NCBI RefSeq assembly: GCF_038562415.1
Contig: NZ_JBCFBA010000032.1
Span: 1 to 37,240 of the forward strand
Direction of reading: 5' to 3'
Length of the DNA: 37,240 nucleotides
Source of the DNA: Solidesulfovibrio sp.
GTDB lineage: Bacteria > Desulfobacterota > Desulfovibrionia > Desulfovibrionales > Desulfovibrionaceae
Shown here piece by piece: positions 24,977 to 32,723 of this stretch. Each line of letters starts with the position of its first letter. Position 1 is the stretch's first letter. Under the pieces are notes generated by a model, which was not told where the DNA came from, made no database searches, and worked only from the letters and a program-made list of their open reading frames with translations. The translations under genes and the position numbers were made by a program.

Positions 24977-25918
24977 ATGCGCCTCGCCGCCCTCGCCCTG
25001 CTCTGCGTCCTTTGCCTGGCCGCCCCGGCCCGGGCCGCCGACCCCGCTTCCGTCACCGTGGGCTACATCCCGGTGGGCGACTGCCTGCAACTCTACGTGG
25101 CCGAGGCCGAAGGCTCTTTCGCGGCCGAGGGCCTGGCCGTCAAAGGCCTGGCCATGAAGGGCGGCGCGGTCATCGCCCCGGCCGTGGAAGGCGGCGAGGT
25201 CGCCATCGGCTGGTCCAACACCGTGTCCATCATCCTGGCCCACGGCCGGGGCTTCGATTTCGCCTTCCTGGCCCCCGGCGCCGAGGGCAAGGCCGGCACC
25301 AACGACGTCCACGCCCTGCTCGTGCCGGCCGCTTCGCCGGTCGCTTCCGTCAAGGACCTGGCCGGCAAGACCGTGGCCATCAATACGCTCGGCAACATCA
25401 ACGAGGCGGCCATGCGCGCCCTGGCCGAGAAGGCGGGGCTGGCCCCGGAGGCGGTCCGGCTGGTGGAAGTGCCCTTCCCGGACATGGCCACCGCCCTGGC
25501 CAAGGGCTCGGTGGACGCGGCCCTGACCCTGGAGCCTTTCGTCACCGACGCCGTCTCGCGCGGCGCGGCCCGCATCCTCGACCCCTCGCCCCACGCCGCC
25601 TTCGGCGACCCCTACCTCATCGGCGCCTGGTTCGCCAAAAAGTCCTGGATCGACAGCCATCCCCGGGAGGCGGCCGCCTTCGCCCGGGCCGTGGCCAAGG
25701 CGTCGGCCTTCATTGCCGCCCACCCGGAAAAGGCCCGGGAGATCCTGGCCGCGCGCACCCGGCTTTCGCCGGAACTGGCCACGAAAATCGCCCTGCCGCG
25801 TTTCCCCGAGGCCCTGGACCCGGCCGCCCTGCAAGGCGTGATCGACGTCTGCGCCCGCTTCGGGCTCATCGCCGAGCCCTTCCCGGCGGCCGGGCTCCTG
25901 GCCGTTCCCGGGCATTGA
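24977..25918 (+). CDS. Periplasmic substrate-binding protein (SsuA/TauA/THI5-like)
   Basis: A 313-residue exported solute-binding protein. The N-terminus MRLAALALLCVLCLAAPARA is a signal peptide with a likely cut after ARA. The mature chain starts VTVGYIPVGDCLQLYVAEAEG and contains KDLAGKTVAINTLGNINE and GSVDAALTLEPFV, typical of the NMT1/SsuA group that binds sulfonates, nitrate or thiamine precursors. No lipobox is needed. AAGGAG lies six bases before the ATG. As the last gene of the operon it should deliver substrate to the two permeases. The sequence does not decide the substrate, and no metabolic gene beside it helps. Confidence 0.9.
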   Translation: MRLAALALLCVLCLAAPARAADPASVTVGYIPVGDCLQLYVAEAEGSFAAEGLAVKGLAMKGGAVIAPAVEGGEVAIGWSNTVSIILAHGRGFDFAFLAPGAEGKAGTNDVHALLVPAASPVASVKDLAGKTVAINTLGNINEAAMRALAEKAGLAPEAVRLVEVPFPDMATALAKGSVDAALTLEPFVTDAVSRGAARILDPSPHAAFGDPYLIGAWFAKKSWIDSHPREAAAFARAVAKASAFIAAHPEKAREILAARTRLSPELATKIALPRFPEALDPAALQGVIDVCARFGLIAEPFPAAGLLAVPGH

Positions 25919-26280
25919 CGCCGGCGCGACCGGCCTTATTTTCCCATTTCGGGGAAAGCGTCGCGCGGCCTGTCCGGCGGCGCGCCGCATACGAACGTTG
26001 CGCTGAAAAAACGTTTTGTCATGGACCGTCGCGTCCCCCTTCCGACGAATCGTCGCCACGACGTGCGCTCGACCATAGATACGACGTTTCACCCCCTGCA
26101 CAGCTTGCCAAAAGCGGCGAAACGTCTTTCCCGGCCCATCCGGCAACATACATCCTTCATGCGGGAATAATTTACATTTTCCGAAAGTACGCTCCTTATT
26201 TTATTTTTCGCTTTACGGTGCCCCATTTTGTCACTATGAAAAAACCCCCCTCAAATAGATACCGTTATTCGGAGTAGACC
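25919..26280 (+). other. 362-base regulatory gap before glutamate synthase
   Basis: No gene is seen on either strand. The second half is markedly AT-rich, as expected for a promoter. It holds a 10-base palindrome AAAACGTTTT (26008-26017) and an inverted pair GACGTTTC (26083-26090) / GAAACGTC (26119-26126), all sharing ACGTTT, which may be operator sites. A sigma-70-like promoter is listed separately. No riboswitch fold was recognised. Confidence 0.5.
26212..26240 (+). promoter_or_regulatory. Predicted sigma-70 promoter of the glutamate synthase operon
   Basis: TTTACG (26212-26217), a 17-base spacer and TATGAA (26235-26240) match the -35/-10 pattern at four of six positions each, about 40 bases before the first ATG. 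The leader would be short, with CGGAG as ribosome binding site. Confidence 0.45.
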
Positions 26281-27411
26281 ATGTGCCGCTTATTCGCCCT
26301 CAGCAGCCGGGACCCCGTGTCCCCCATGCGCGCCATCGAGGCGCTCAACGTCATGAAGGAAGGGCACGACGGCTCCGGCGTCGGCCTGTTTCTCCATGAC
26401 CTGGGCGGCCCTTTCGCGGAAACGAAGGACGCGCCGATCCTCTCCGGCATCTTCACCGAGGACGGCCTCAAGCGCCTGGACGCCTTCATGGACGAACGAG
26501 GCTTCGTGACCAAGGCCACCCTGGTGCTCGATCCCCGCACCAAGACCCCGGAGGGCACCCCCATCCGCGGCGTCTACATGGCCCGGGCCTACGAGATCCC
26601 GGCCGACCTCAAGGCCGCCTCCAAGGCCGAGCGCGAGTTGACCTACATGGCCATCCGCGTGGCCCTGCGCCTTACGGGCGAGGAACGCGACGACATCCGC
26701 GTCTTCTCCTTCTGGCCCGACACCATCATGGTCAAGGAAGTCGGCGACCCCCTGACCGTGGCCGAATACCTGGGACTGGACCGGCCCGAGCTTTTCGCCC
26801 GGCGCATCCTGGCCCAGGGCCGCCAGAACACCAACTACGCCATCAATCTCTACGCCTGCCATCCGTTTTTCCTGCAAGGCGTGTGCACCATGACCAACGG
26901 CGAGAACACGGCCTTCATTCCCATCAAGGAATACCTGCTCTCGCGCGGGTTCGCCGGCTACATGGGCTACCAGTCCGATTCCGAGGTCTTCGCCCACATC
27001 ATGCATTTCACCTTGAGTCGCCTGGGCCTTGGCATCGAATACTACAAGCACGTCATCACGCCGCTTTCCGACACCGAGATGGAAGGCCATCCCGACCGGG
27101 CGCTGCTCGGGCGCATCAAGCAGACCTGCCGCAAGCTCATCATCGACGGCCCCAACTGCGTCATCGGCTGCCTGCCCGAGGGCACCATGTTCATGGTCCA
27201 GGACCGCAAGAAGCTGCGGCCGGGCGTGGTCGGCGGCCATGACGGCATCTTCGCCTTCTCCTCGGAAATCTGCGGCCTGGACGCGGCCATACCCGACCGC
27301 GACCCCCGCGCCGACGTGCAACCCATGCACCTGGACACGGCCATCGTGCGCCCCGAATGCCAAGAGGTCACCTTATGCAATCAACTGCAGTCATTACCCC
27401 GTCCACACTAA
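26281..27411 (+). CDS. Glutamate synthase glutaminase subunit (class II amidotransferase, GltB1-like)
   Basis: A 376-residue class II glutamine amidotransferase domain, the part of glutamate synthase that releases ammonia from glutamine. Met1 is followed by Cys2, the N-terminal nucleophile after Met removal. Family marks include DGSGVGLFLHD, LAQGRQNTNYAINLYACHPF, CTMTNGENTAF, GYQSDSEVF and PEGTMFMVQDRKKLRPG. In most bacteria this domain is the N-terminus of one 1,500-residue GltB; here it is a separate gene, as in archaea and some deltaproteobacteria. The stop overlaps the next gene by 37 bases, implying coupled translation and equal amounts. Confidence is high for the domain and its role in the operon. 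Confidence 0.92.
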   Translation: MCRLFALSSRDPVSPMRAIEALNVMKEGHDGSGVGLFLHDLGGPFAETKDAPILSGIFTEDGLKRLDAFMDERGFVTKATLVLDPRTKTPEGTPIRGVYMARAYEIPADLKAASKAERELTYMAIRVALRLTGEERDDIRVFSFWPDTIMVKEVGDPLTVAEYLGLDRPELFARRILAQGRQNTNYAINLYACHPFFLQGVCTMTNGENTAFIPIKEYLLSRGFAGYMGYQSDSEVFAHIMHFTLSRLGLGIEYYKHVITPLSDTEMEGHPDRALLGRIKQTCRKLIIDGPNCVIGCLPEGTMFMVQDRKKLRPGVVGGHDGIFAFSSEICGLDAAIPDRDPRADVQPMHLDTAIVRPECQEVTLCNQLQSLPRPH

Positions 27412-29009
27412 GCGTCGTCGATCTCCCCTGGCAGGTCGAGTGGAACAAGGACACCTGCACCCTGTGCGGGCGCTGCACCTCCGTGTGCCCGGTGAGTGCC
27501 ATCGAGCTCGGGGTCTTCCGCAAGCGTAGCGTCGAGGCGACCATCGCCCTGCAGAAAAAGCCGACCAACAGCTACTCGATCTACTACGGCATCCGCCAGC
27601 GCACCGACCCGGCCTACCGCTGCATCGGCTGCGGCATGTGCAACATGGTCTGCCCCAATAACGCCATCGCCCCCAGGCTGCGCCCGGAAGCCACCACGCT
27701 CAAGTTCCACAACAACCGCGGCGGCGCGGCCCGTACCCGTGGCGGGCGGCGCAACGATACCGGCAGCCTGCTCGACCAGATCAAGTTCATCCGCATTTCC
27801 ATGCTCACCGACCCGGCCCTGGACGCCGGGCGCCACGAGTTCGAGCTGCGCACGCTTTTAGGCCGCGTGCTGCCCCCCGAGGACGGCCTGGCCGCCCTGG
27901 CCGACAACGCCTGGGTGCCGGCGGTGCGCGAGATCTATCCGCTGATGATCGGCTCCATGTCCTTTGGCGCGCTTTCCCCCAACATGTGGGAAGGCCTGGT
28001 CATGGGCGTGTCCTACTTGAACGAGGAACTGGGCATGCCGGTGCGCATGTGCACGGGCGAGGGCGGCTGTCCGCCCAGGCTCCTGCGCTCGCGCTTCCTC
28101 AAGTACATGGTGCTGCAGATCGCCTCGGGCTATTTCGGCTGGGACGAGATCATCAAGGCCCTGCCCGATATGAAGGAAGACCCCTGCGCCATCGAGATCA
28201 AGTACGGCCAGGGGGCCAAGCCCGGCGACGGCGGGCTCCTCATGTGGTACAAGGTCAACAAGCTCATCGCCGCCATCCGCGGCGTGCCCCAGGGCGTGTC
28301 CCTGCCGAGCCCGCCCACCCACCAGACCCAGTACTCCATCGAGGAGTCCGTGGCCAAGATGATCCAGTCCATGTCCATGGCCTGGGGATTCCGCGTGCCG
28401 GTCTACCCGAAGATCTCCGGCACCACGACCTCCACGGCCGTGCTCAACAACCTCGTGCGCAACCCCTACGCGGCCGGCCTGGCCATCGACGGCGAGGACG
28501 GCGGCACCGGGGCGGCCTACAACGTGTCCATGAACCACATGGGCCATCCCATCGCCACCAACCTGCGCGACTGCTACGAGAACCTGTGCATCGCCGGCAA
28601 GCAGAACGAGATTCCGCTCATTGCCGGCGGCGGCATCGGCAAGAACGGCAACCTGGCCGCCAACGCCGCCGCCCTGATCATGCTCGGGGCCAGCGCCGTG
28701 CAGTCCGGCAAATACATCATGCAGGCCGCGGCCGGCTGCCTCGGTTCGGAGCACGACCGCTGCAACGTCTGCAACATCGGCGTGTGCCCCAAGGGCATCA
28801 CCTCCCAGGATCCGCGCCTCTACCGCCGCCTGGACCCCGAACTCGTGGCCGAACGCCTGGTGGACGTGTTTTTGTCCTTCGATACGGAGCTGCGCAAGAT
28901 CGTCGCGCCGCTGGGTCGCTCCACGTCGCTGCCCGTCGGCATGTCCGACGCCCTGGGCATCGGCGACTACCACGCGGCAAACCGCCTCAAGATCAAGTAC
29001 GTGGTCTAG
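27375..29009 (+). CDS. gltB: Glutamate synthase central/FMN domain with N-terminal ferredoxin motifs (GltB2-like)
   Basis: A 544-residue protein that converts 2-oxoglutarate and ammonia to glutamate. The N-terminus has two 4Fe-4S motifs, CTLCGRCTSVCP and CIGCGMCNMVCP, an extra electron-entry module absent from standard GltB. The barrel follows with PLMIGSMSFGALS, GEGGCPPRLL, IEIKYGQGAKPGDGG, the FMN-binding DGEDGGTGAA, and the 3Fe-4S loop CNVCNIGVCPKGI near the end. The start at 27375 (MQSTAV) has AAGAGGT at good distance and lies inside the upstream gene. The next subunit begins 40 bases downstream. The arrangement is the archaeal type of split glutamate synthase. Confidence 0.93.
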   Translation: MQSTAVITPSTLSVVDLPWQVEWNKDTCTLCGRCTSVCPVSAIELGVFRKRSVEATIALQKKPTNSYSIYYGIRQRTDPAYRCIGCGMCNMVCPNNAIAPRLRPEATTLKFHNNRGGAARTRGGRRNDTGSLLDQIKFIRISMLTDPALDAGRHEFELRTLLGRVLPPEDGLAALADNAWVPAVREIYPLMIGSMSFGALSPNMWEGLVMGVSYLNEELGMPVRMCTGEGGCPPRLLRSRFLKYMVLQIASGYFGWDEIIKALPDMKEDPCAIEIKYGQGAKPGDGGLLMWYKVNKLIAAIRGVPQGVSLPSPPTHQTQYSIEESVAKMIQSMSMAWGFRVPVYPKISGTTTSTAVLNNLVRNPYAAGLAIDGEDGGTGAAYNVSMNHMGHPIATNLRDCYENLCIAGKQNEIPLIAGGGIGKNGNLAANAAALIMLGASAVQSGKYIMQAAAGCLGSEHDRCNVCNIGVCPKGITSQDPRLYRRLDPELVAERLVDVFLSFDTELRKIVAPLGRSTSLPVGMSDALGIGDYHAANRLKIKYVV

Positions 29010-29049
29010 GGCAACGACATCCACCGCACAAGCCAAGGCAGCAACCGAC

Positions 29050-31380
29050 ATGGAACAGCAATCCGTCACCATACACGGTTTTGAAAACGGCCACCGGGTC
29101 CAGTCCCGCATCCTGGAGGAACGCATCCAGCGGGCCGTGACCCAGGGCGCGCGCGCCCTGACCGTCGAGGCCTACGGCCAGCACGGCATCGGCGGCCGGC
29201 TTTTCCTCTCGCGAAAGGAACCCGTCACCGTGCGCATCACCGGTTCGCCCGGCCAGCGCACCGGCTCCATGGGCTTTCCCGGCACGAAAATCATCATCGA
29301 GGCCCCGACCTCCGACGACATCGGCTGGCTCAACGCCGGGGCCGAGATCGTCGTGCTCGGCAACGCCGGCAACGGCGCGGCCAACGCCATGGCCCAGGGC
29401 AAGGTCCTGGTCAGCGGCAACATCGGCGCGCGCGGCATGACCATGACCAAGCGCAACCCCAAGTACGACGCCCCGGAAATGTGGGTGCTGGGGTCGGTGG
29501 GCGACTACTTCGCCGAGTTCATGGCCGGCGGCACGGCCGTGGTCTGCGGCTTCGAGCCGCAAAACCCGGACAACGTGCTCGGCTACCGACCCTGCGTCGG
29601 CATGGTCGGCGGCCGCATCTTCTTCCGGGGGCCCCACAAGGGCTTCTCCCTGGCCGACGCCAAGCTCGAACCCATCGACGACGCGGCCTTCGCCTGGCTC
29701 ACCGACAACCTGCGCACCTACCTCGCCGCCATCGGCCGGCCGGAACTGTACGACACCCTGGCCGTGCGCGACGACTGGCAGTGCATCCTGGCCCGCAGCC
29801 CCTACGAGAAGACCGGCAAGAAGCGCCGGGCCATGCGCGAATTCCGCGCCGGTGTCTGGGACGCCGAGCTCGGCCGGGGCGGGCTCATCGGCGACCTCGA
29901 CGACAGCGACCGCTCGCCCATCGGGCTCATCGTCAATGGCGAGCTGCGCCGCTTCGTGCCGGTCTGGGAAAACAAGAAATACCTCTCGCCCTGCCAGGCC
30001 AGCTGCCCCACCGGCATCCCGGTGCAGCAGCGCTGGCAGCTCGTGCGCGACGGGCTCATGGACGAGGCCATGGACCTGGCCCTGGCCTACACGCCCTTCC
30101 CGGCCACGGTCTGCGGCTACCTCTGCCCCAACCTGTGCATGCAGGGCTGCACGCGCTCGGTGGGCAACCTGATGCCGCTGGACACGGCCCTGCTCGGCAA
30201 GGCCAATGCCAAGGCCGGCCGCATGCCCGCCCTGCCGCCCCTGTCGGGCAAGCGCGTGGCCGTCATCGGCGGCGGCCCGGCCGGCATGTCCATCGCCTGG
30301 CAGTTGCGCCTGGCCGGCCACGAGGCCGTGATCTACGACCTCGGGGACAAACTCGGCGGCAAGATCGCCGCCGCCATCCCCGCCACCCGCATTCCCAAGG
30401 ACGTCCTGGACGCCGAAATCGCGCGCGCCCAGGAGATCCTGCCCCATATCCAGCTCAAGGAAGCCCTGGGCAAGGACGCCTTCGCCCAGCTCGTGACCGA
30501 CTACGACTTCACGGTCCTGGCCGTCGGCGCCAACAAGCCGCGCCTGCTGCCCGTGCCCGGCAAGGAGCTGGCCCAGCCGGCCCTGACCTTCCTCAAGGCG
30601 GCCAAGAAGGGCACGGCCACGGTCGGCAAGCGGGTGGTCATCATCGGCGCCGGCAACGTCGGCTGCGACGTGGCCACGGAAGCGGCCCGCCTGGGCGCCG
30701 CATCCATCACGCTCATCGACATCCAGACGCCGGCCTCCTTCGGCAAGGAGCGCAAGGATGCCGAGGCCGTGGGCGCCCTCTTCAAGTGGCCCTGCTTCAC
30801 CAAGGAGATCACGGCCGAGGGCGTGACGCTCCAGTCGGGTGAGCTCCTTCCCGCCGACACGGTCATCCTGTCCGTGGGTGACGTGCCGGACCTGGAGTTT
30901 CTGGACGACACCATCGCCACGGAGCGCGGCCATGTGAAGGTCAGCGACATCTATCAGACCACGAACCCCAAAGTGTTCGCCATCGGCGACATCGTCAAAC
31001 CGGGTTTGCTGACCCAGGCCATCGGCATGGGCCGCGACGCGGCGAAAGCCATCATCGACATCTTCGCCGGCAAGCGTCCCTGCGAGGACACCCGCAAGAT
31101 GATCGACTACCGCCGGGCCAAGCTCGAATACTTCGACCCGCGCATCATGGAATTCAACGACTTGAACTCCTGCGCCAGCCAGTGTTCGTCCTGCGGCGCC
31201 TGCCGCGACTGCGGGCTTTGCGAGACGATCTGCCCCACCGGGGCGATTTCGCGCCAGGCCAAGGACGGTAAGGAGTTCGAGATGGTGTCCGACCCGGCCA
31301 AATGCATCGGCTGCGGCTTTTGCGCCAACGCCTGCCCCTGCGGCGTCTGGAGCCTGGTGGAGAACGCGCCGCTGGTATAG
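29050..31380 (+). CDS. Fusion of GltB3 (GXGXG) domain, NADPH-dependent glutamate synthase small subunit and ferredoxin
   Basis: A 776-residue three-part protein. Residues about 1-245 are the GXGXG beta-helix domain (GNAGNGAANAMAQGKVLVSGN, GARGMTMTKRN). About 310-690 form the GltA/GltD-like dehydrogenase: Fe-S cluster Cys in CQASCPTGIP and CGYLCPNLCMQGC, an FAD motif VAVIGGGPAGMS, an NAD(P) motif VVIIGAGNVGCD, and a second FAD motif FAIGDIVKPG. The C-terminus has two 4Fe-4S motifs (CSSCGACRDCGLCETICP and CIGCGFCANACPCG). It should take electrons from NAD(P)H or ferredoxin and pass them to the FMN subunit. GXGXG and GltA are usually separate chains. Together with the two upstream genes it completes the enzyme. 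Confidence 0.92.
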   Translation: MEQQSVTIHGFENGHRVQSRILEERIQRAVTQGARALTVEAYGQHGIGGRLFLSRKEPVTVRITGSPGQRTGSMGFPGTKIIIEAPTSDDIGWLNAGAEIVVLGNAGNGAANAMAQGKVLVSGNIGARGMTMTKRNPKYDAPEMWVLGSVGDYFAEFMAGGTAVVCGFEPQNPDNVLGYRPCVGMVGGRIFFRGPHKGFSLADAKLEPIDDAAFAWLTDNLRTYLAAIGRPELYDTLAVRDDWQCILARSPYEKTGKKRRAMREFRAGVWDAELGRGGLIGDLDDSDRSPIGLIVNGELRRFVPVWENKKYLSPCQASCPTGIPVQQRWQLVRDGLMDEAMDLALAYTPFPATVCGYLCPNLCMQGCTRSVGNLMPLDTALLGKANAKAGRMPALPPLSGKRVAVIGGGPAGMSIAWQLRLAGHEAVIYDLGDKLGGKIAAAIPATRIPKDVLDAEIARAQEILPHIQLKEALGKDAFAQLVTDYDFTVLAVGANKPRLLPVPGKELAQPALTFLKAAKKGTATVGKRVVIIGAGNVGCDVATEAARLGAASITLIDIQTPASFGKERKDAEAVGALFKWPCFTKEITAEGVTLQSGELLPADTVILSVGDVPDLEFLDDTIATERGHVKVSDIYQTTNPKVFAIGDIVKPGLLTQAIGMGRDAAKAIIDIFAGKRPCEDTRKMIDYRRAKLEYFDPRIMEFNDLNSCASQCSSCGACRDCGLCETICPTGAISRQAKDGKEFEMVSDPAKCIGCGFCANACPCGVWSLVENAPLV

Positions 31381-31395
31381 TGTGTTTGTGGGGGA

Positions 31396-31440
31396 CGCCT
31401 TCGGCGACCAGGAGGGGCTCGCCCCTCCTGGTCCTCCCAT
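31396..31440 (+). repeat. GC-palindromic intergenic repeat, copy 6
   Basis: The core is a 12-base perfect stem, ACCAGGAGGGGC (31407-31418) with GCCCCTCCTGGT (31421-31432), and a two-base loop. GCCTTCGGCG precedes it. Forward orientation. It follows the glutamate synthase operon stop closely and could stabilise or end that transcript. A second copy in the same orientation lies beyond the next gene. Confidence 0.82.
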
Positions 31441-31453
31441 AAATAAATACGCA

Positions 31454-32098
31454 ATGCCCGCCGTTGCATCACGAGCCCTCCGCAGGAAACAAGCGGTCCA
31501 CGCCTGCCGCCGAGCCCTGTGTTGGACGTTTGGCATTCTGATCGCTTATTTCACGTACCAATACAACAGCTTTACGATTTTTGCTTATTTGCCGACCGGG
31601 GGCGATATCCTTCTGCCCTTGACCCTCACATTCCTTATCCTCGCCACGCTGCTCTATGTCATTTACATCGCCATCCGCTATCTGAAAACTCCATATGCCC
31701 AGGCATTCCATCCACTGATTCTGTATTGTTCGGCCTACATCCTCTTCAACCCGGCGCAAGCCTTTGATCACGACCGCCATTCCGCATGCGCACGTTTCCA
31801 GAAACAACGGGAACAATTTGTGCATTCCTTTTGCGCAGGCGAAATACCTCTGCAAGCGGTGTATCCCAAAGTGTATGTTCCGCCAAAAGCTCTGCGCTAT
31901 ACGGCAGGTCTCTCGCACAATGTCTCCATCGACTGCCAGGACGACAGAATCATCGCCGCCTTTCCCCTTTGGGGCTATCTCGACCATAGCGAAGAACTGA
32001 TGTACCGCTCAGATGGTTCCCTTCCCGAGCCGCAATCACAAAGCGGCATTCAGGACTACGACAAAATAAAACAGAACTGGTACTATGTTGTTTATTAG
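31454..32098 (+). CDS. Hypothetical membrane protein of lower GC content
   Basis: A 214-residue protein I do not recognise. It has at least two strong membrane helices (about residues 22-43, ending in Tyr/Phe-rich sequence, and 50-75, ILLPLTLTFLILATLLYVIYIAIRYL) and possibly a third near 85-100. A soluble C-terminal part rich in Tyr, His and Gln follows (GLSHNVSIDCQDDRIIAAFPLWGYL, ending KQNWYYVVY). Base composition is visibly less GC-rich than all neighbours, and codons ending in A or T are common, suggesting recent acquisition. No good ribosome binding site precedes the ATG; an in-frame GTG at 31382 would read through the repeat. It is bracketed by repeat copies 6 and 7. Confidence 0.6.
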   Translation: MPAVASRALRRKQAVHACRRALCWTFGILIAYFTYQYNSFTIFAYLPTGGDILLPLTLTFLILATLLYVIYIAIRYLKTPYAQAFHPLILYCSAYILFNPAQAFDHDRHSACARFQKQREQFVHSFCAGEIPLQAVYPKVYVPPKALRYTAGLSHNVSIDCQDDRIIAAFPLWGYLDHSEELMYRSDGSLPEPQSQSGIQDYDKIKQNWYYVVY

Positions 32099-32139
32099 AA
32101 AACACTTTGCCGCAACAATGGCGCAAGGTCGACGGGCAC

Positions 32140-32186
32140 ACCCTCGGCGACCGAAAAAGTCGCGCCCCTCCTGGACCTCCCCCAAG
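32140..32186 (+). repeat. Degenerate GC repeat, copy 7
   Basis: The right half (GCGCCCCTCCTGGACCTCCCCC) and the left flank CCTCGGCGACC match the family, but the left stem arm is replaced by GAAAAAGTC, so the hairpin is broken. Forward orientation, the same as copy 6, about 700 bases away on the other side of the low-GC gene. Confidence 0.65.
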
Positions 32187-32232
32187 GGAAAAACAAACCG
32201 GGCCGTCTCGTTGGAGGCGGCCCGGTTTGTTT
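32186..32232 (-). terminator. Intrinsic terminator of the DsrE-like gene
   Basis: A 15-bp perfect stem (32191-32205 with 32218-32232) with a 12-base loop lies 18 bases beyond the minus-strand stop. Read on the minus strand it ends in GTTTGTTTTTCCC, giving the U-rich tail of a Rho-independent terminator. It could also stop plus-strand transcripts from the low-GC gene, with a weaker tail. Confidence 0.75.
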
Positions 32233-32250
32233 CATCAATACGGCAGGCTG

Positions 32251-32607
32251 TTAAAACGAAAAGACTTTGGCCTCTGCGGCGATGTCGATCATGTCCGGGG
32301 CGGTGCTGATCGCGAAGTTTGGCGGCAGGTCGTCCCCACTGATGAGCCGGGCCTCGGCGCAGGGCTTGCACACCAGAATCCGCACGCCCTTTTCCTGCAA
32401 GGCCCGGATCTGGTCGATCAAGGCGTCGCCGGTGGGAATGCGCACCTTCTCGGCCATGCTCAAGTTGCTCCAATACACCGCGTCGTCGAGCAGAAACACC
32501 GTGACCTCATGCCCCTTGTTGGCCGCGACCTTGGCCAGGAAAAAAGCCCGCACCGCCCGGACCGGATCCTCCGGGCCACGGGACAAGGCAAACAGAAATT
32601 TCGCCAT
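32251..32607 (-). CDS. DsrE-family small protein
   Basis: A 118-residue cytoplasmic protein with the DsrE/DsrF/TusD-like fold: MAKFLFALSRGPEDPVRAVRA at the start, HEVTVFLLDDAVYW in the second strand, and CKPCAEARLI, where the Cys pair lies near the position of the active Cys in sulfur-relay members. Such proteins move sulfur or bind small ligands, and sulfate reducers carry several. I start at 32607, with GAGGGGAG four bases upstream; in-frame codons further up have no support. It has its own terminator downstream and lies 116 bases from the beta-lactamase stop, so it may be separately transcribed. Confidence 0.82.
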   Translation of the reverse strand: MAKFLFALSRGPEDPVRAVRAFFLAKVAANKGHEVTVFLLDDAVYWSNLSMAEKVRIPTGDALIDQIRALQEKGVRILVCKPCAEARLISGDDLPPNFAISTAPDMIDIAAEAKVFSF

Positions 32608-32723
32608 CACTCCCCTCGTTCTCGTCTGGGTTGAGGACATTGTCGACCGCAACACAATGCAAACGACCGGCATGGAGGCAGCATAACGCGCAAACGCCGG
32701 CGATGGAAAGTCGCAACCCGCCT

